Virus record (IMG/VR): IMGVR_UViG_3300042507_002260 | Location: 1 to 33,943 of that record | Length of the DNA: 33,943 bases | Reading direction: 5' to 3' (one strand) | Source: a virus | Shown: positions 15,745 to 23,297 of the stretch, one piece after another | How positions within the stretch are numbered: the stretch's first letter is position 1 | Layout of the letters: every line of letters starts with the position of its first letter | Position numbers and translations under genes: made by a program | The notes under the pieces: generated by a model | What the model was told of the DNA's origin: nothing | Database searches by the model: none | What the model saw: the letters and a program-made list of their open reading frames with translations, nothing else

Positions 15745-16829
15745 TGTTTACGCAGCAGTCTGGCCAGATCGAAAACGCCCTCCGCAGCGGTGGCGTTCCG
15801 GACATCTCCGCCAAGGAGATGATGCAGGGTGTCGCTAACTGCCGGTCGCCGCTAGAGCATCGGGGCAGCGCTGCGTTCACCCGGAACCCGCGTGACAATC
15901 GCAGCCTGTTTCCGGGCCAGCCACCAACCGGAGGGACGCCGAATTTCTATCTGTCGCCGTCCGTCATCGACAGATCGGTCATCATCAACATCCCGCCGTG
16001 GCAGCACGTACCGTGGACCCCCATTCCGTACCCGGACTACCCAGACTGGCAGCCCATCCCGTACCCCGACTGGGCCGCCGGGCAGTACCAGTGGGACGAC
16101 GTAAGCGTCATCATCAACAGCCCGACGTACATGGGCCCCGTGACGACCAACAACGTCACCACCAACAATGTTAAGTCTAACACCATCAACAACGATGGGG
16201 ACATCACCAACAACAACACCATCGTCAACGAAGGCCCGGTAACCATCAACGGCCCGGTTCATCACAACCACAACGTGGTTAACCAGAGCAATGTCACCAA
16301 CAAGAACACGGTGATCAACGAAGGCGACGTCTACAACGAGGGCGCCACCTACACGGACGTGTCCTACAACTACAACACCACAAACTTTGGCGACACTACG
16401 AACTACGGCCCGACCACGGTCAACCAGTTCTTTTCCTCTGGGCCGAGCGAGTTCAGCGGTGATACCTACATCGCAGGCGATGAGCTGAATGTCACCAGCG
16501 TTGTCGTCAACATTGGCGGCGACACCACTACTAACGTCACCATTGAAGGCGACACCATCACCATCGACGGGGACACCACCTTCACTGGCGATGTGTACTT
16601 CCCCGACCCCAGCAATCCTGGCGGGCCCCCCCTGGGCCCACTCAGCGTGATACAGGCCAGCTTGGTCACTGGCATCATGTGGGACGGCGCTACCCTGACG
16701 AAGAGCTATCGCACATTCACGGTTCTCGGAACCGTTGGGGCCGAGCAAACAAGCACCATTGTTTCCGGCGTGGCCTGCCCTTCGACTCCATTGGGCAGTA
16801 GCGCTAGCAACTACGTGGACATGCCATGA
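15744..16829 (+). CDS. Asn-rich beta-helical tail fibre protein
   Basis: A 361-residue protein. After a short helical start it has a Pro/Tyr/Trp-rich linker with two copies of PIPYPD(Y/W) near residues 93-110. Residues 130-290 form a long run of short Asn/Thr/Val units (for example VTTNNV, ITNNNTIVNEG, then GDTITIDGDTTFTGDVYF), the rhythm of a trimeric beta-helix shaft. A GGPPLGPL turn leads to a final beta domain (NYVDMP at the end). It should be a trimeric fibre attached to the nozzle encoded just before it. The nucleotide sequence repeats accordingly, which makes the region prone to change in length. The fold is inferred from the repeat pattern. Confidence 0.72.
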   Translation: MFTQQSGQIENALRSGGVPDISAKEMMQGVANCRSPLEHRGSAAFTRNPRDNRSLFPGQPPTGGTPNFYLSPSVIDRSVIINIPPWQHVPWTPIPYPDYPDWQPIPYPDWAAGQYQWDDVSVIINSPTYMGPVTTNNVTTNNVKSNTINNDGDITNNNTIVNEGPVTINGPVHHNHNVVNQSNVTNKNTVINEGDVYNEGATYTDVSYNYNTTNFGDTTNYGPTTVNQFFSSGPSEFSGDTYIAGDELNVTSVVVNIGGDTTTNVTIEGDTITIDGDTTFTGDVYFPDPSNPGGPPLGPLSVIQASLVTGIMWDGATLTKSYRTFTVLGTVGAEQTSTIVSGVACPSTPLGSSASNYVDMP

Positions 16830-17179
16830 GCAATCCCAACATCAAGGCCGCTAGTGCGATCACGGCGTTTAACGCCCCGGTCTGGGTGGGCACCACCTAC
16901 GCCGCGGTGGTCAGCAACGCCACCACCAGCAATGCGTTGCAGAAGATTAGCAGCGTGCATATCTGCAACATCACGGCCGCCACTAGCTGCGCAGTCACAG
17001 TGGCTCTCTCCAACGGCACCACCTACTACCACGTTGTCGCCGGGCAGGCCGTCACGGCGTCCGTGCAGCCAGTCACGCGGAACACTCCCATCTACCTGGA
17101 GGAGGGCGACAGCATCTGTATCTATGCCGCCACCTCTGGCCACCTCCAGGCTGTATTCAACTACGAGCAGGTGCAGTGA
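16826..17179 (+). CDS. Small beta-sandwich virion accessory protein
   Basis: A 117-residue protein beginning in an ATGA overlap with the fibre gene and ending in a GTGA overlap with the next. It is rich in Thr, Ala, Val and Asn (VHICNITAATSCAVTVALSNGTTYYHVVAG, and YLEEGDSICIYAATSGHLQAVFNYEQ), which looks like one eight-strand beta domain. I recall this pattern from small phage proteins beside fibres that may decorate the virion. It shares composition with 9775-10104, but I see no clear alignment. Confidence 0.62.
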   Translation: MSNPNIKAASAITAFNAPVWVGTTYAAVVSNATTSNALQKISSVHICNITAATSCAVTVALSNGTTYYHVVAGQAVTASVQPVTRNTPIYLEEGDSICIYAATSGHLQAVFNYEQVQ

Positions 17180-17841
17180 CCCTCCGCCTCTATAACGGCC
17201 GATGGCTTATTTTTGGATCCGGCATCGCCAACAGCGATGTGTGCTGCTGCCCAGAGCCACCTCCTCCAGGAAGCGGCACCTATCCGTGTGACTGCTTTGA
17301 TTTTTGGCCGGAGTCCCTGACGCTAGATATCACGGGATTGGCCGACTACCCAGTGCCTGGGGCCGGTCTGTGCAACTGCCCTGCGGACGGGTACGGCCCG
17401 GGCTTCAACCAATCGGTCGTCTTGGACTTTGCAGGCGTCGTCACGTTTGATGGCTGCCCTGCGCTCCCGGGCACTGCCAACTCCCGCGTCCGTACGCTTA
17501 ACTCGCTGCGGAATGCAACGGTGTATTCCGACCAGAATCCCTTCGGGCTGGCAGTGTACCGGGGATCCATGACGAACGGATCCTGCGACGAATACGGCGT
17601 GGAGGCGATTCTAAACAAGAGTGCGTTCGGTGGTTTTTGCGATGTCACTGTTGTCCTAGACAAGCTGGCGGCTGGTTCGCCGGACCTCTGCGACCCGTGG
17701 CTGCAAGCTTCGGCCGCGTGCAGTGCGTGGGTTCTGGGCGGCACGTTCAATACTTCCTGCGCTTCTGCCAATCTCACGGTGCAATCGTCCTACTTCGGCG
17801 GCGATGCGACGATGGGGCAGACCGCGGCCACGGTGGTGTGA
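17176..17841 (+). CDS. Cys-rich protein, unknown (13 Cys)
   Basis: A 221-residue protein starting at GTG 17176. It contains about 13 cysteines, including CCC near residue 25, CDC near 39 and CNC near 67, in a beta-rich context with Pro and Gly turns (EPPPPGSGTYPCDCFDFW, then PESLTLDITGLADY). No membrane helix or signal peptide is seen. The Cys-cluster-then-beta layout is one I associate from memory with planctomycete proteins. With so many Cys it could bind metal or, if exposed outside the cell, form disulfides. It lies between fibre accessory and virion genes, so a surface role is the simplest guess. Confidence 0.6.
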   Translation: MTLRLYNGRWLIFGSGIANSDVCCCPEPPPPGSGTYPCDCFDFWPESLTLDITGLADYPVPGAGLCNCPADGYGPGFNQSVVLDFAGVVTFDGCPALPGTANSRVRTLNSLRNATVYSDQNPFGLAVYRGSMTNGSCDEYGVEAILNKSAFGGFCDVTVVLDKLAAGSPDLCDPWLQASAACSAWVLGGTFNTSCASANLTVQSSYFGGDATMGQTAATVV

Positions 17842-18224
17842 CCATGGCGACGACGTACTGCCAGTTTGGGGATCCCGTCTCCGGGGTGAGGCGATGTTTG
17901 GTCTGCGGTCGCACAGTCTTCAGCACGGCGGCCCGCGTCTCGGCTAGGTGCCGCAAGGCCGTCATCGGCCCCGGAACAGAGCTGAAGTCCCTTTTGGCCG
18001 CCTTTGGGATCACCGCCACCCCAGACTGCCAGTGCAACCGCATGGCTTCGCAGATGGACGCCTGGGGCCCCGAGGAGTCGGAGCGGCGGGTGGAGGAGAT
18101 TGTGGACGCCATGCAAGAGGCCGCCGCAGCCAGGAGCCTGCCATTTCTCAGGGTGATCGGCCGCAAGCTGGTCCGAATCGCCTGCCAGCGCGCCCGCCGG
18201 AAATCCGCGCGGGCGGGACATTAG
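17838..18224 (+). CDS. Small Cys-containing protein, planctomycete-phage type
   Basis: A 128-residue protein from GTG 17838 (GTGA overlap with the previous gene), or 126 from ATG 17844; the open frame upstream is only a shadow of the previous gene. The N-terminal part has Cys at YCQFG, CLVCG and ARCRK, then GPGTELKSLLAAFGI (about 48-62), CQC, MDAWGPEESERRVEEIVDAMQEAA and a basic end (VIGRKLVRIACQRARRKS). I recall GPGTELK...C-x-C...W-G-P proteins from planctomycetes and their phages. The Cys pattern suggests a zinc site, and the C-terminal half looks like a helical hairpin. The function is unknown. Confidence 0.62.
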   Translation: MTMATTYCQFGDPVSGVRRCLVCGRTVFSTAARVSARCRKAVIGPGTELKSLLAAFGITATPDCQCNRMASQMDAWGPEESERRVEEIVDAMQEAAAARSLPFLRVIGRKLVRIACQRARRKSARAGH

Positions 18225-18242
18225 TTAGGTAGGAGCATAGAT

Positions 18243-19205
18243 ATGTACAACCCATTCGGCCCCGTCCGCGGCGTTCCCCAGCAGCCCCAGCAACCCCCGC
18301 AGGGGTTCCCGTCTCCGCAGGGGCGCCAGCCTCCACAAGCGCCGTCGCAGGGCCGCGGCCTGCTTGGGCAGTTTGGAGGCTTTGATCCTAGCGCCTACGC
18401 CGCTGGCGCGCAGGCCCAGTCTGCCAAGGACCAAGCCGCGTTCTCTGCCTACGGAAACTTGGGGATCGCTGGCCAGAACGCCATGGGCCAGTACGGGATG
18501 AACCGTGACGCCCAACTTACCAACCAGTCCATTGCTGCCGCCAATGCCTACGGGCAGATGGCCAACAACTACTACAACACCATGGGCCAGCTTGGGCAGA
18601 CGGCCGCCGGCCTGAGCGCCGCTGGGCTGAACGCTGGAGCGCAGTCTGCTAGCGGAAACATGTCCAGCAATTTCAACATGGGCATGGGCGGCGGGTTTAA
18701 CTCCGGTGGAGGCGGGTGGCCCGGGTTCACTGCCTCGGGCCCCGAGGGGACGATTGCCAGCGGGAGAATGGGCGGCGGCGGGGGCGGCGGGTTTGGCTTT
18801 GGTGGCAACGTCTCTGGCGGCGGCGGGGCCAGCTCCTCCATCAGCAAGGGCTCTAGCCAAGGCGAGCGAGCCGGTCTGGTCAACCAGGGATACGGGTTCT
18901 TGGGCGACGTTAAGAAGACGTTGAACGATCCCAAGAATCAGGCCATGGCCCTGGCGGGGCTGATGGGCGAGCAGTTCGGTGCCAACCGCGCCGCTGTCAT
19001 GGACCCGACCATTGTCAACTCGCTGAACTCCCAGATGGCGACGGGCTACAACGCGCTGGGTGGCCTATACGGCATGTCGGACTACGGCTTCAACACGGGC
19101 AGGCGGGCGCCCGCTGCGACCTACCAGCCGATGGGCGACAACTCCCAGTATTGGATGGACCCCAAGCGTAACCGCAACCAGTACAGCGCTGGTCGTCTTC
19201 GATGA
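18243..19205 (+). CDS. Gly/Met/Asn-rich virion protein
   Basis: A 320-residue protein with GTAGGAG about 9 bases ahead of the ATG. Residues 1-45 are Pro/Gln-rich, 50-140 are helical with many Ala, Gln, Asn and Tyr (AYGQMANNYYNTMGQLGQTAAGLSAAGLN), 145-200 are almost pure Gly/Ser/Met, and the end is mixed (GTGLYGMSDYGFNTGRR style). The composition, low in charge and high in Asn, Gln and Gly, is typical of flexible internal or ejection proteins of podoviruses. It opens a block of three similar genes and then the large ejection proteins. The role in delivery of DNA across the host envelope is inferred. Confidence 0.6.
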   Translation: MYNPFGPVRGVPQQPQQPPQGFPSPQGRQPPQAPSQGRGLLGQFGGFDPSAYAAGAQAQSAKDQAAFSAYGNLGIAGQNAMGQYGMNRDAQLTNQSIAAANAYGQMANNYYNTMGQLGQTAAGLSAAGLNAGAQSASGNMSSNFNMGMGGGFNSGGGGWPGFTASGPEGTIASGRMGGGGGGGFGFGGNVSGGGGASSSISKGSSQGERAGLVNQGYGFLGDVKKTLNDPKNQAMALAGLMGEQFGANRAAVMDPTIVNSLNSQMATGYNALGGLYGMSDYGFNTGRRAPAATYQPMGDNSQYWMDPKRNRNQYSAGRLR

Positions 19206-19570
19206 ACACCTACACCAACATCAACCCCAACCAGAAGCCGTTTGACCCGTCAGCGGGCACCAACCGTCTTCAGGCACCTCCGCCCAACATGTACAGCAAC
19301 AAGGCTGTGCAGCAGGTCTATGCGGACAACTACAACCCCATAGCCCAGAAGGCGGCCATTGATTTCGGCCGCGCCAACTCCCAGGCCGCGGCCGACTACC
19401 GGATGAAGGCCACGCAGGGGCAGAACGAATCGGTCTTGGCTGGGCTGAACCTGCTGGGCACGCAGCAGCAGAACGCCTACCAGCGTGATCAGGCCATGCA
19501 AAAGATGGCCTATGGCTGGATGGGCGACATGTTCGGCGGCATGACCGGCATGCTTGGCGGGTTGCTGTAG
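19202..19570 (+). CDS. Small Gln/Asn-rich virion protein, paralogue of the next
   Basis: A 122-residue protein with ATGA overlap to the one before. It is helical in the middle (YNPIAQKAAIDFGRANSQAAADYRMKATQGQ) and ends GWMGDMFGGMTGMLGGLL, a Gly/Met hydrophobic tail. The next gene ends GFMGNMFGNMTSAF followed by LLSGLL, so the two share a C-terminal signature. This looks like an old tandem duplication. The tail could insert into membrane or act as an assembly tag for the internal core. Confidence 0.6.
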   Translation: MNTYTNINPNQKPFDPSAGTNRLQAPPPNMYSNKAVQQVYADNYNPIAQKAAIDFGRANSQAAADYRMKATQGQNESVLAGLNLLGTQQQNAYQRDQAMQKMAYGWMGDMFGGMTGMLGGLL

Positions 19571-19580
19571 GAGCCTCCTG

Positions 19581-20159
19581 ATGATTCCGACACCACCATC
19601 CCCAGGCCAGCCTCGTCGCCCTCCTCCGGGCGGCCCGATGCGTCCCGACGCCACGCGGGGGCCCAACGGCCCAACGGGAGGAGGGCAGCCAGCGACCAGC
19701 GTCAACGTCAACCTCGCCCAGCCCGGCCTGGGTGGCATCTATGACGGTCGGCAGACGAACGCCAATGCCAACTACTACCGGGCCATGGCCGACTTCGCAG
19801 GCAACCCCCGTGCGGCCAGCAAACAGTATCAGCGTGGCGGCATCTCGTCATCGGCTGGCACGGACTCCTTGGGTGCTGCCGATGCGGCCAATGCCTACGC
19901 CCAAAACTTGGCTGCCTCTGAGCAGGCTCGCATGGGCGATGCCTACGCCAACGCCAACTACAACCTAGACGACACCATCAACCGGAATCGGTTCGGCACG
20001 GCGTTGTCTGGTTTGCAAGAGCAGTTCTCGCAGGCTGATTGGATGAACAACATGAACAGTGCCCAAAACGCCTTTGGGTTCATGGGGAACATGTTCGGCA
20101 ACATGACCTCCGCCTTCGGTGGTCGGGGAAACAACTCGCTACTCTCAGGACTTCTGTGA
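19581..20159 (+). CDS. Pro-leader virion protein with Gly/Met tail
   Basis: A 192-residue protein. I place the start at ATG 19581, with AGGAG 8 bases upstream, rather than at an upstream TTG that lies inside the previous gene. Residues 1-40 are Pro/Gly/Arg-rich, 55-170 are helical and rich in Ala, Asn and Tyr (NANANYYRAMADFAGN, then DAANAYAQNLAASEQARMGDAYANANYN), and the end carries GFMGNMFGNMT and LLSGLL. Likely part of the same virion core group as its neighbours. Confidence 0.62.
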   Translation: MIPTPPSPGQPRRPPPGGPMRPDATRGPNGPTGGGQPATSVNVNLAQPGLGGIYDGRQTNANANYYRAMADFAGNPRAASKQYQRGGISSSAGTDSLGAADAANAYAQNLAASEQARMGDAYANANYNLDDTINRNRFGTALSGLQEQFSQADWMNNMNSAQNAFGFMGNMFGNMTSAFGGRGNNSLLSGLL

Positions 20160-20431
20160 TGGACAAGATGGTGCTGGACTTGGACGAGATGCTGGACGGG
20201 TTCACCCGAGACGGCATGAAGAAGTTTGTGAAGCGGCTGCTCACGGCCAGCGAGGCCGAAGAGAAGCGGATGATGTCCAAGCTGAACGGCAAGCCCGCCA
20301 AGAACGACTTGGCCGACTTGGATGAGGAGATGCACGGCAAGCATCCCGCGCCCGAAGTCACGGATGAAGACATGCCGTACGACGGCGATGACGAACTGCC
20401 CGATGTACCGAAGAAGCGGGGTAAGAAGTAA
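20159..20431 (+). CDS. Small acidic protein, unknown
   Basis: A 90-residue protein whose ATG overlaps the previous stop as TGATG, with AGGA nearby. The first half is a charged helix (LDEMLDGFTRDGMKKFVKRLLTASEAEEKRMMSKLNG) and the second half is acidic and low in structure (DLADLDEEMHGKH, then DEDMPYDGDDELPDV), with a basic end KKRGKK. The upstream continuation of this frame is a shadow. It may be a chaperone or an assembly factor for the ejection proteins that follow; there is no direct evidence. Confidence 0.6.
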   Translation: MDKMVLDLDEMLDGFTRDGMKKFVKRLLTASEAEEKRMMSKLNGKPAKNDLADLDEEMHGKHPAPEVTDEDMPYDGDDELPDVPKKRGKK

Positions 20432-21828
20432 TGGCTGGACCGGGTGCGTTTGACGACGCTATTTCTGCCTACGCGCAGTGGATGGGTGGCCCCAGCCGCA
20501 AGACGGCGTATGTGGCCCAAGAGGCGGCCGGTAACCCACGGCTTCAGGCCCTGCTAGAGGAAGCGGCTACATCCGACACACCGGCTCGCGTCTTCGCTCG
20601 CATCTCCGCAGAGTTTGAGCCTCCGGCGATGGATCGCGCCGCGGCGGTGTACGGTGGCCGTGGTCAGCCTGGGCGGCGGTCGGCAGAAGAGATTGCCCGC
20701 GAGGGGGTGGCTGAAGAGTTGGGGCCATACTTCCGCGAAGCCCCGATGGCACAGGTCAACGACGCGCAGTCGCTTCTGAACCCCACCATGGGCGGCGAGG
20801 ATCTGATCGCACGGCTACAGGGCATGACCCCAAAGCCGCAGTACATGTACGACTTGCTGCCCGACACATCGATGCAGTTTGAGTTGAGCGATCTGACCCC
20901 TAGCCAGATGGCCTCAATGAATCCCCCGCGCGCACCGGAGCCCGATCTCATGGCCGCCTTCCGCGGCGACTTTGAGCGACAGGGCGACCGGCTGGCGGCA
21001 GAGATGAGTGCGCTCGGTGATGACGTTGCCGCCCAAGCTGCACCGCCGCCACCCAAGGTGGCCCCCCCCGCGCCGACACTTGATGCCGAGAGCCGTGCAT
21101 ATCTGCGCGCCGCCATGGACAGCGCACATCCAAGGGGCGCTGACTATCTGCGTGGCGACATCGGCCTGCCGGACCTGCGTGGCCCACGCGCCATGGACGA
21201 CATCGAAGTGCCCACCCGCTCGCCCCGCGGTGCCGCTCAAGGTCGGCCGCGAGTCAGCGACAACGCCCGCACGGCCGCCACGGCCGCTGGCATTGGGGCG
21301 CTCGGTGTCGCCGCAAACCTGGGAATGCGACAGGTGGTCGATCAAATCCCCGGCTGGGCCCGCGACCCCATCGGGGCCATGCGTGGCGCTAGCACCGCAG
21401 ACCTCGCAGCCGAGACTTCGCCGCCGCCTTCGGTGACCACGCAAGAGCCTGCTCCCATCGACTACGCCCAGATGGCGCGGGACAAGATTCGTCAGGCCAA
21501 TGAGATTCAGTTGCGTGAGGGCCGCATTACGCCCGAATCGGCGGCCTTGAGCCGCGAGGCGGATGCTCTGTACCTGCGGGCTGCCGAGGGCCGGCGGGCG
21601 GGGACTCAGCCGCCAATCATGCCTATCGAACAACAGAACGCCCAGACCAGTGCCATTCGCGCGCGGGGTGGCCCAGCCGGGGCGGATGCCCGATCTGCCG
21701 CTCGCCGCATTCTGGCAGACCTCAACGCTGGCCGAATTCCCACAGCCCAGCGTGCGGCTGCCCAAGCGGAAATGCAGCGTCTGTATCGGATGGCTGACGA
21801 CTACGACAACGCCAGGAGAGCCGGATGA
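20431..21828 (+). CDS. Internal virion / ejection protein candidate 1
   Basis: A 465-residue protein with a TAATG start overlap. It is rich in Ala, Arg, Pro and Asp, mostly helical, with Pro-rich joints (for example AAQAAPPPPKVAPPAPT near 200). A hydrophobic stretch, TAATAAGIGALGVAAN near 285-300, could be a membrane-active helix. The final quarter is highly charged and helical (RILADLNAGRIPTAQRAAAQAEMQRLYRMADDY). It is the first of three large consecutive genes before the integrase. This fits the trio of podovirus internal core proteins that leave the capsid during infection. The family itself is not recognised. Confidence 0.55.
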   Translation: MAGPGAFDDAISAYAQWMGGPSRKTAYVAQEAAGNPRLQALLEEAATSDTPARVFARISAEFEPPAMDRAAAVYGGRGQPGRRSAEEIAREGVAEELGPYFREAPMAQVNDAQSLLNPTMGGEDLIARLQGMTPKPQYMYDLLPDTSMQFELSDLTPSQMASMNPPRAPEPDLMAAFRGDFERQGDRLAAEMSALGDDVAAQAAPPPPKVAPPAPTLDAESRAYLRAAMDSAHPRGADYLRGDIGLPDLRGPRAMDDIEVPTRSPRGAAQGRPRVSDNARTAATAAGIGALGVAANLGMRQVVDQIPGWARDPIGAMRGASTADLAAETSPPPSVTTQEPAPIDYAQMARDKIRQANEIQLREGRITPESAALSREADALYLRAAEGRRAGTQPPIMPIEQQNAQTSAIRARGGPAGADARSAARRILADLNAGRIPTAQRAAAQAEMQRLYRMADDYDNARRAG

Positions 21829-23297
21829 GAACGCTCACTTCCCGCCAGATGGACATGGGCCGTCGCCAACTGGAGATTGAGGAAGCGCTGATCGCGCAGG
21901 GCATGGCACCGGCCGAGGCGGCCAGGGTCGCAGCGGCGCGCGTACTTTCGGCTGGCAACGGGGCAGAGGTGGACAACCTTGCCGCCGCTGCCACGCCTCT
22001 TAGCGTTGAGCCGATGGTAGGTGTCAGCCCAGAGTCCCTGCCAGCCGATGCGTATGGCGCTGCCTCTGGGCGCGCGGTGCGTGAGGCTAATCGTTCGCTC
22101 CCCGACGCCGAGGCCGCCTTGGCCCAAGAGCAGGGCTTGGCACGCGAGATCATGCGTGGCCTCCGCGAGTCGAATCGCAACTGGCCGGCAGAGGGTGACA
22201 GGCAGTACGCGGAGGAATATGGCCTGGGTGGGTTTGAGAATGGGGCTGGCGCCACTGACCTGGACTATCGCCGTCAGATCCAAGATCAGCAGGGCTACAT
22301 TCGCACTCAGCAGGGCATGGTTCCCGTGGGGCCGCAGGTTACGCCCGAGCGGATTGAGGCGCGGCGGGACTTCGCTGAGTGGGCCAATGAAACCCCCGGC
22401 ACGGAGCGGCAAGCTCAGTACGACCCCGAGGGCTATGAGCAGTTCCGAGAGGGCGTGCGGGACGATATTGGGCGGGCCGCACGTAGCGACTTGGTGCGAT
22501 ACGGCGCCGGGCCCGATGGCAATTCCAGCCTGACGCCCGGGCAGCAGCGCAACCGCGAGCAACGCGCGTTGTCCGAAGCTCGCGTGCGAGATGCCCAGCG
22601 TGGCAGATTCTACGAGGATCGCCTGATGATGGACGCTGGCGTGCGGGTGGAACCCCCGGGGCCGGACGCCACGCCCGAAGAACTGGAGCGCGCGGCCTAC
22701 CGCAACCGATACGCCGCTCGTCAGAACGAACTGGCCTCCCGCAAGCAGGCCGTGGAGCGCCGCCGGATGGCCCAGAGCAACCCTCTGGAATACATGAATC
22801 GCAATGACATTGGCGATTGGAATCGGATGATTGTTGCGAATCAGTTGCTTGGCCCGCGCGGCTACCGTGGCGCTACGCCGCTGGACGTTGATCAAGCCGC
22901 GCAGCAGGCCCTTGCTCTTCAGCAGTCGCGGCTTGGTCTGGGGCAAGGGTTCCAGCAATCGCCTCCGGGGCAGGCGGAGTTGATCCAGCAGAAGATTAAT
23001 GAAGGCAAGCCCGTTCTGATCCGCGCGCAAGAGGCCGTTGCCGCCGGGCGTCTGAACGACCCCACAATCCTGTCTTACGCAGACGACTTAGTGCATGCCA
23101 ACTACAGTTCTCGGCCCGGCATGCTTGGCGTTTCCACGTACTTGACTGACAACGAGGTGCCGCTCGCAGCGCAGCGGCTTGCAGACGACACCGGCCTGAA
23201 GTTGCCGGAAGCGGAACGGATCATACGGAGAATCCAGCAAGACCGGAACCGCAACTCTAATGCGTCCACCATCGCTTCCTTCTTCTACGACCAGTAA
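21825..23297 (+). CDS. Internal virion / ejection protein candidate 2
   Basis: A 490-residue protein starting in an ATGA overlap. The beginning is a strong helix (MDMGRRQLEIEEALIAQGMAPAEAARVAAARV), then a long charged, Glu/Arg/Gln-rich region follows with many short helices and no clear domain. Near the end, SYADDLVHANYSSRPGM is followed by a helical C-terminus that ends SFFYDQ. It ends in a TAATG overlap with the 1246-residue gene. Size and order fit the second of a podovirus ejection trio. No enzyme motif was found, so a structural role is inferred. Confidence 0.55.
   Translation: MRTLTSRQMDMGRRQLEIEEALIAQGMAPAEAARVAAARVLSAGNGAEVDNLAAAATPLSVEPMVGVSPESLPADAYGAASGRAVREANRSLPDAEAALAQEQGLAREIMRGLRESNRNWPAEGDRQYAEEYGLGGFENGAGATDLDYRRQIQDQQGYIRTQQGMVPVGPQVTPERIEARRDFAEWANETPGTERQAQYDPEGYEQFREGVRDDIGRAARSDLVRYGAGPDGNSSLTPGQQRNREQRALSEARVRDAQRGRFYEDRLMMDAGVRVEPPGPDATPEELERAAYRNRYAARQNELASRKQAVERRRMAQSNPLEYMNRNDIGDWNRMIVANQLLGPRGYRGATPLDVDQAAQQALALQQSRLGLGQGFQQSPPGQAELIQQKINEGKPVLIRAQEAVAAGRLNDPTILSYADDLVHANYSSRPGMLGVSTYLTDNEVPLAAQRLADDTGLKLPEAERIIRRIQQDRNRNSNASTIASFFYDQ

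Noticed and set aside
16130-16610. CRISPR-like or satellite repeat suggested by recurring ACCAACAA runs
   Set aside because: The repeats are short, irregular and fully explained by the Asn/Thr-rich coding frame of the fibre.
19554-19580. Extended start (TTG) for the virion protein at 19581
   Set aside because: The extension lies in the end of the previous gene, while ATG 19581 has a good ribosome site.
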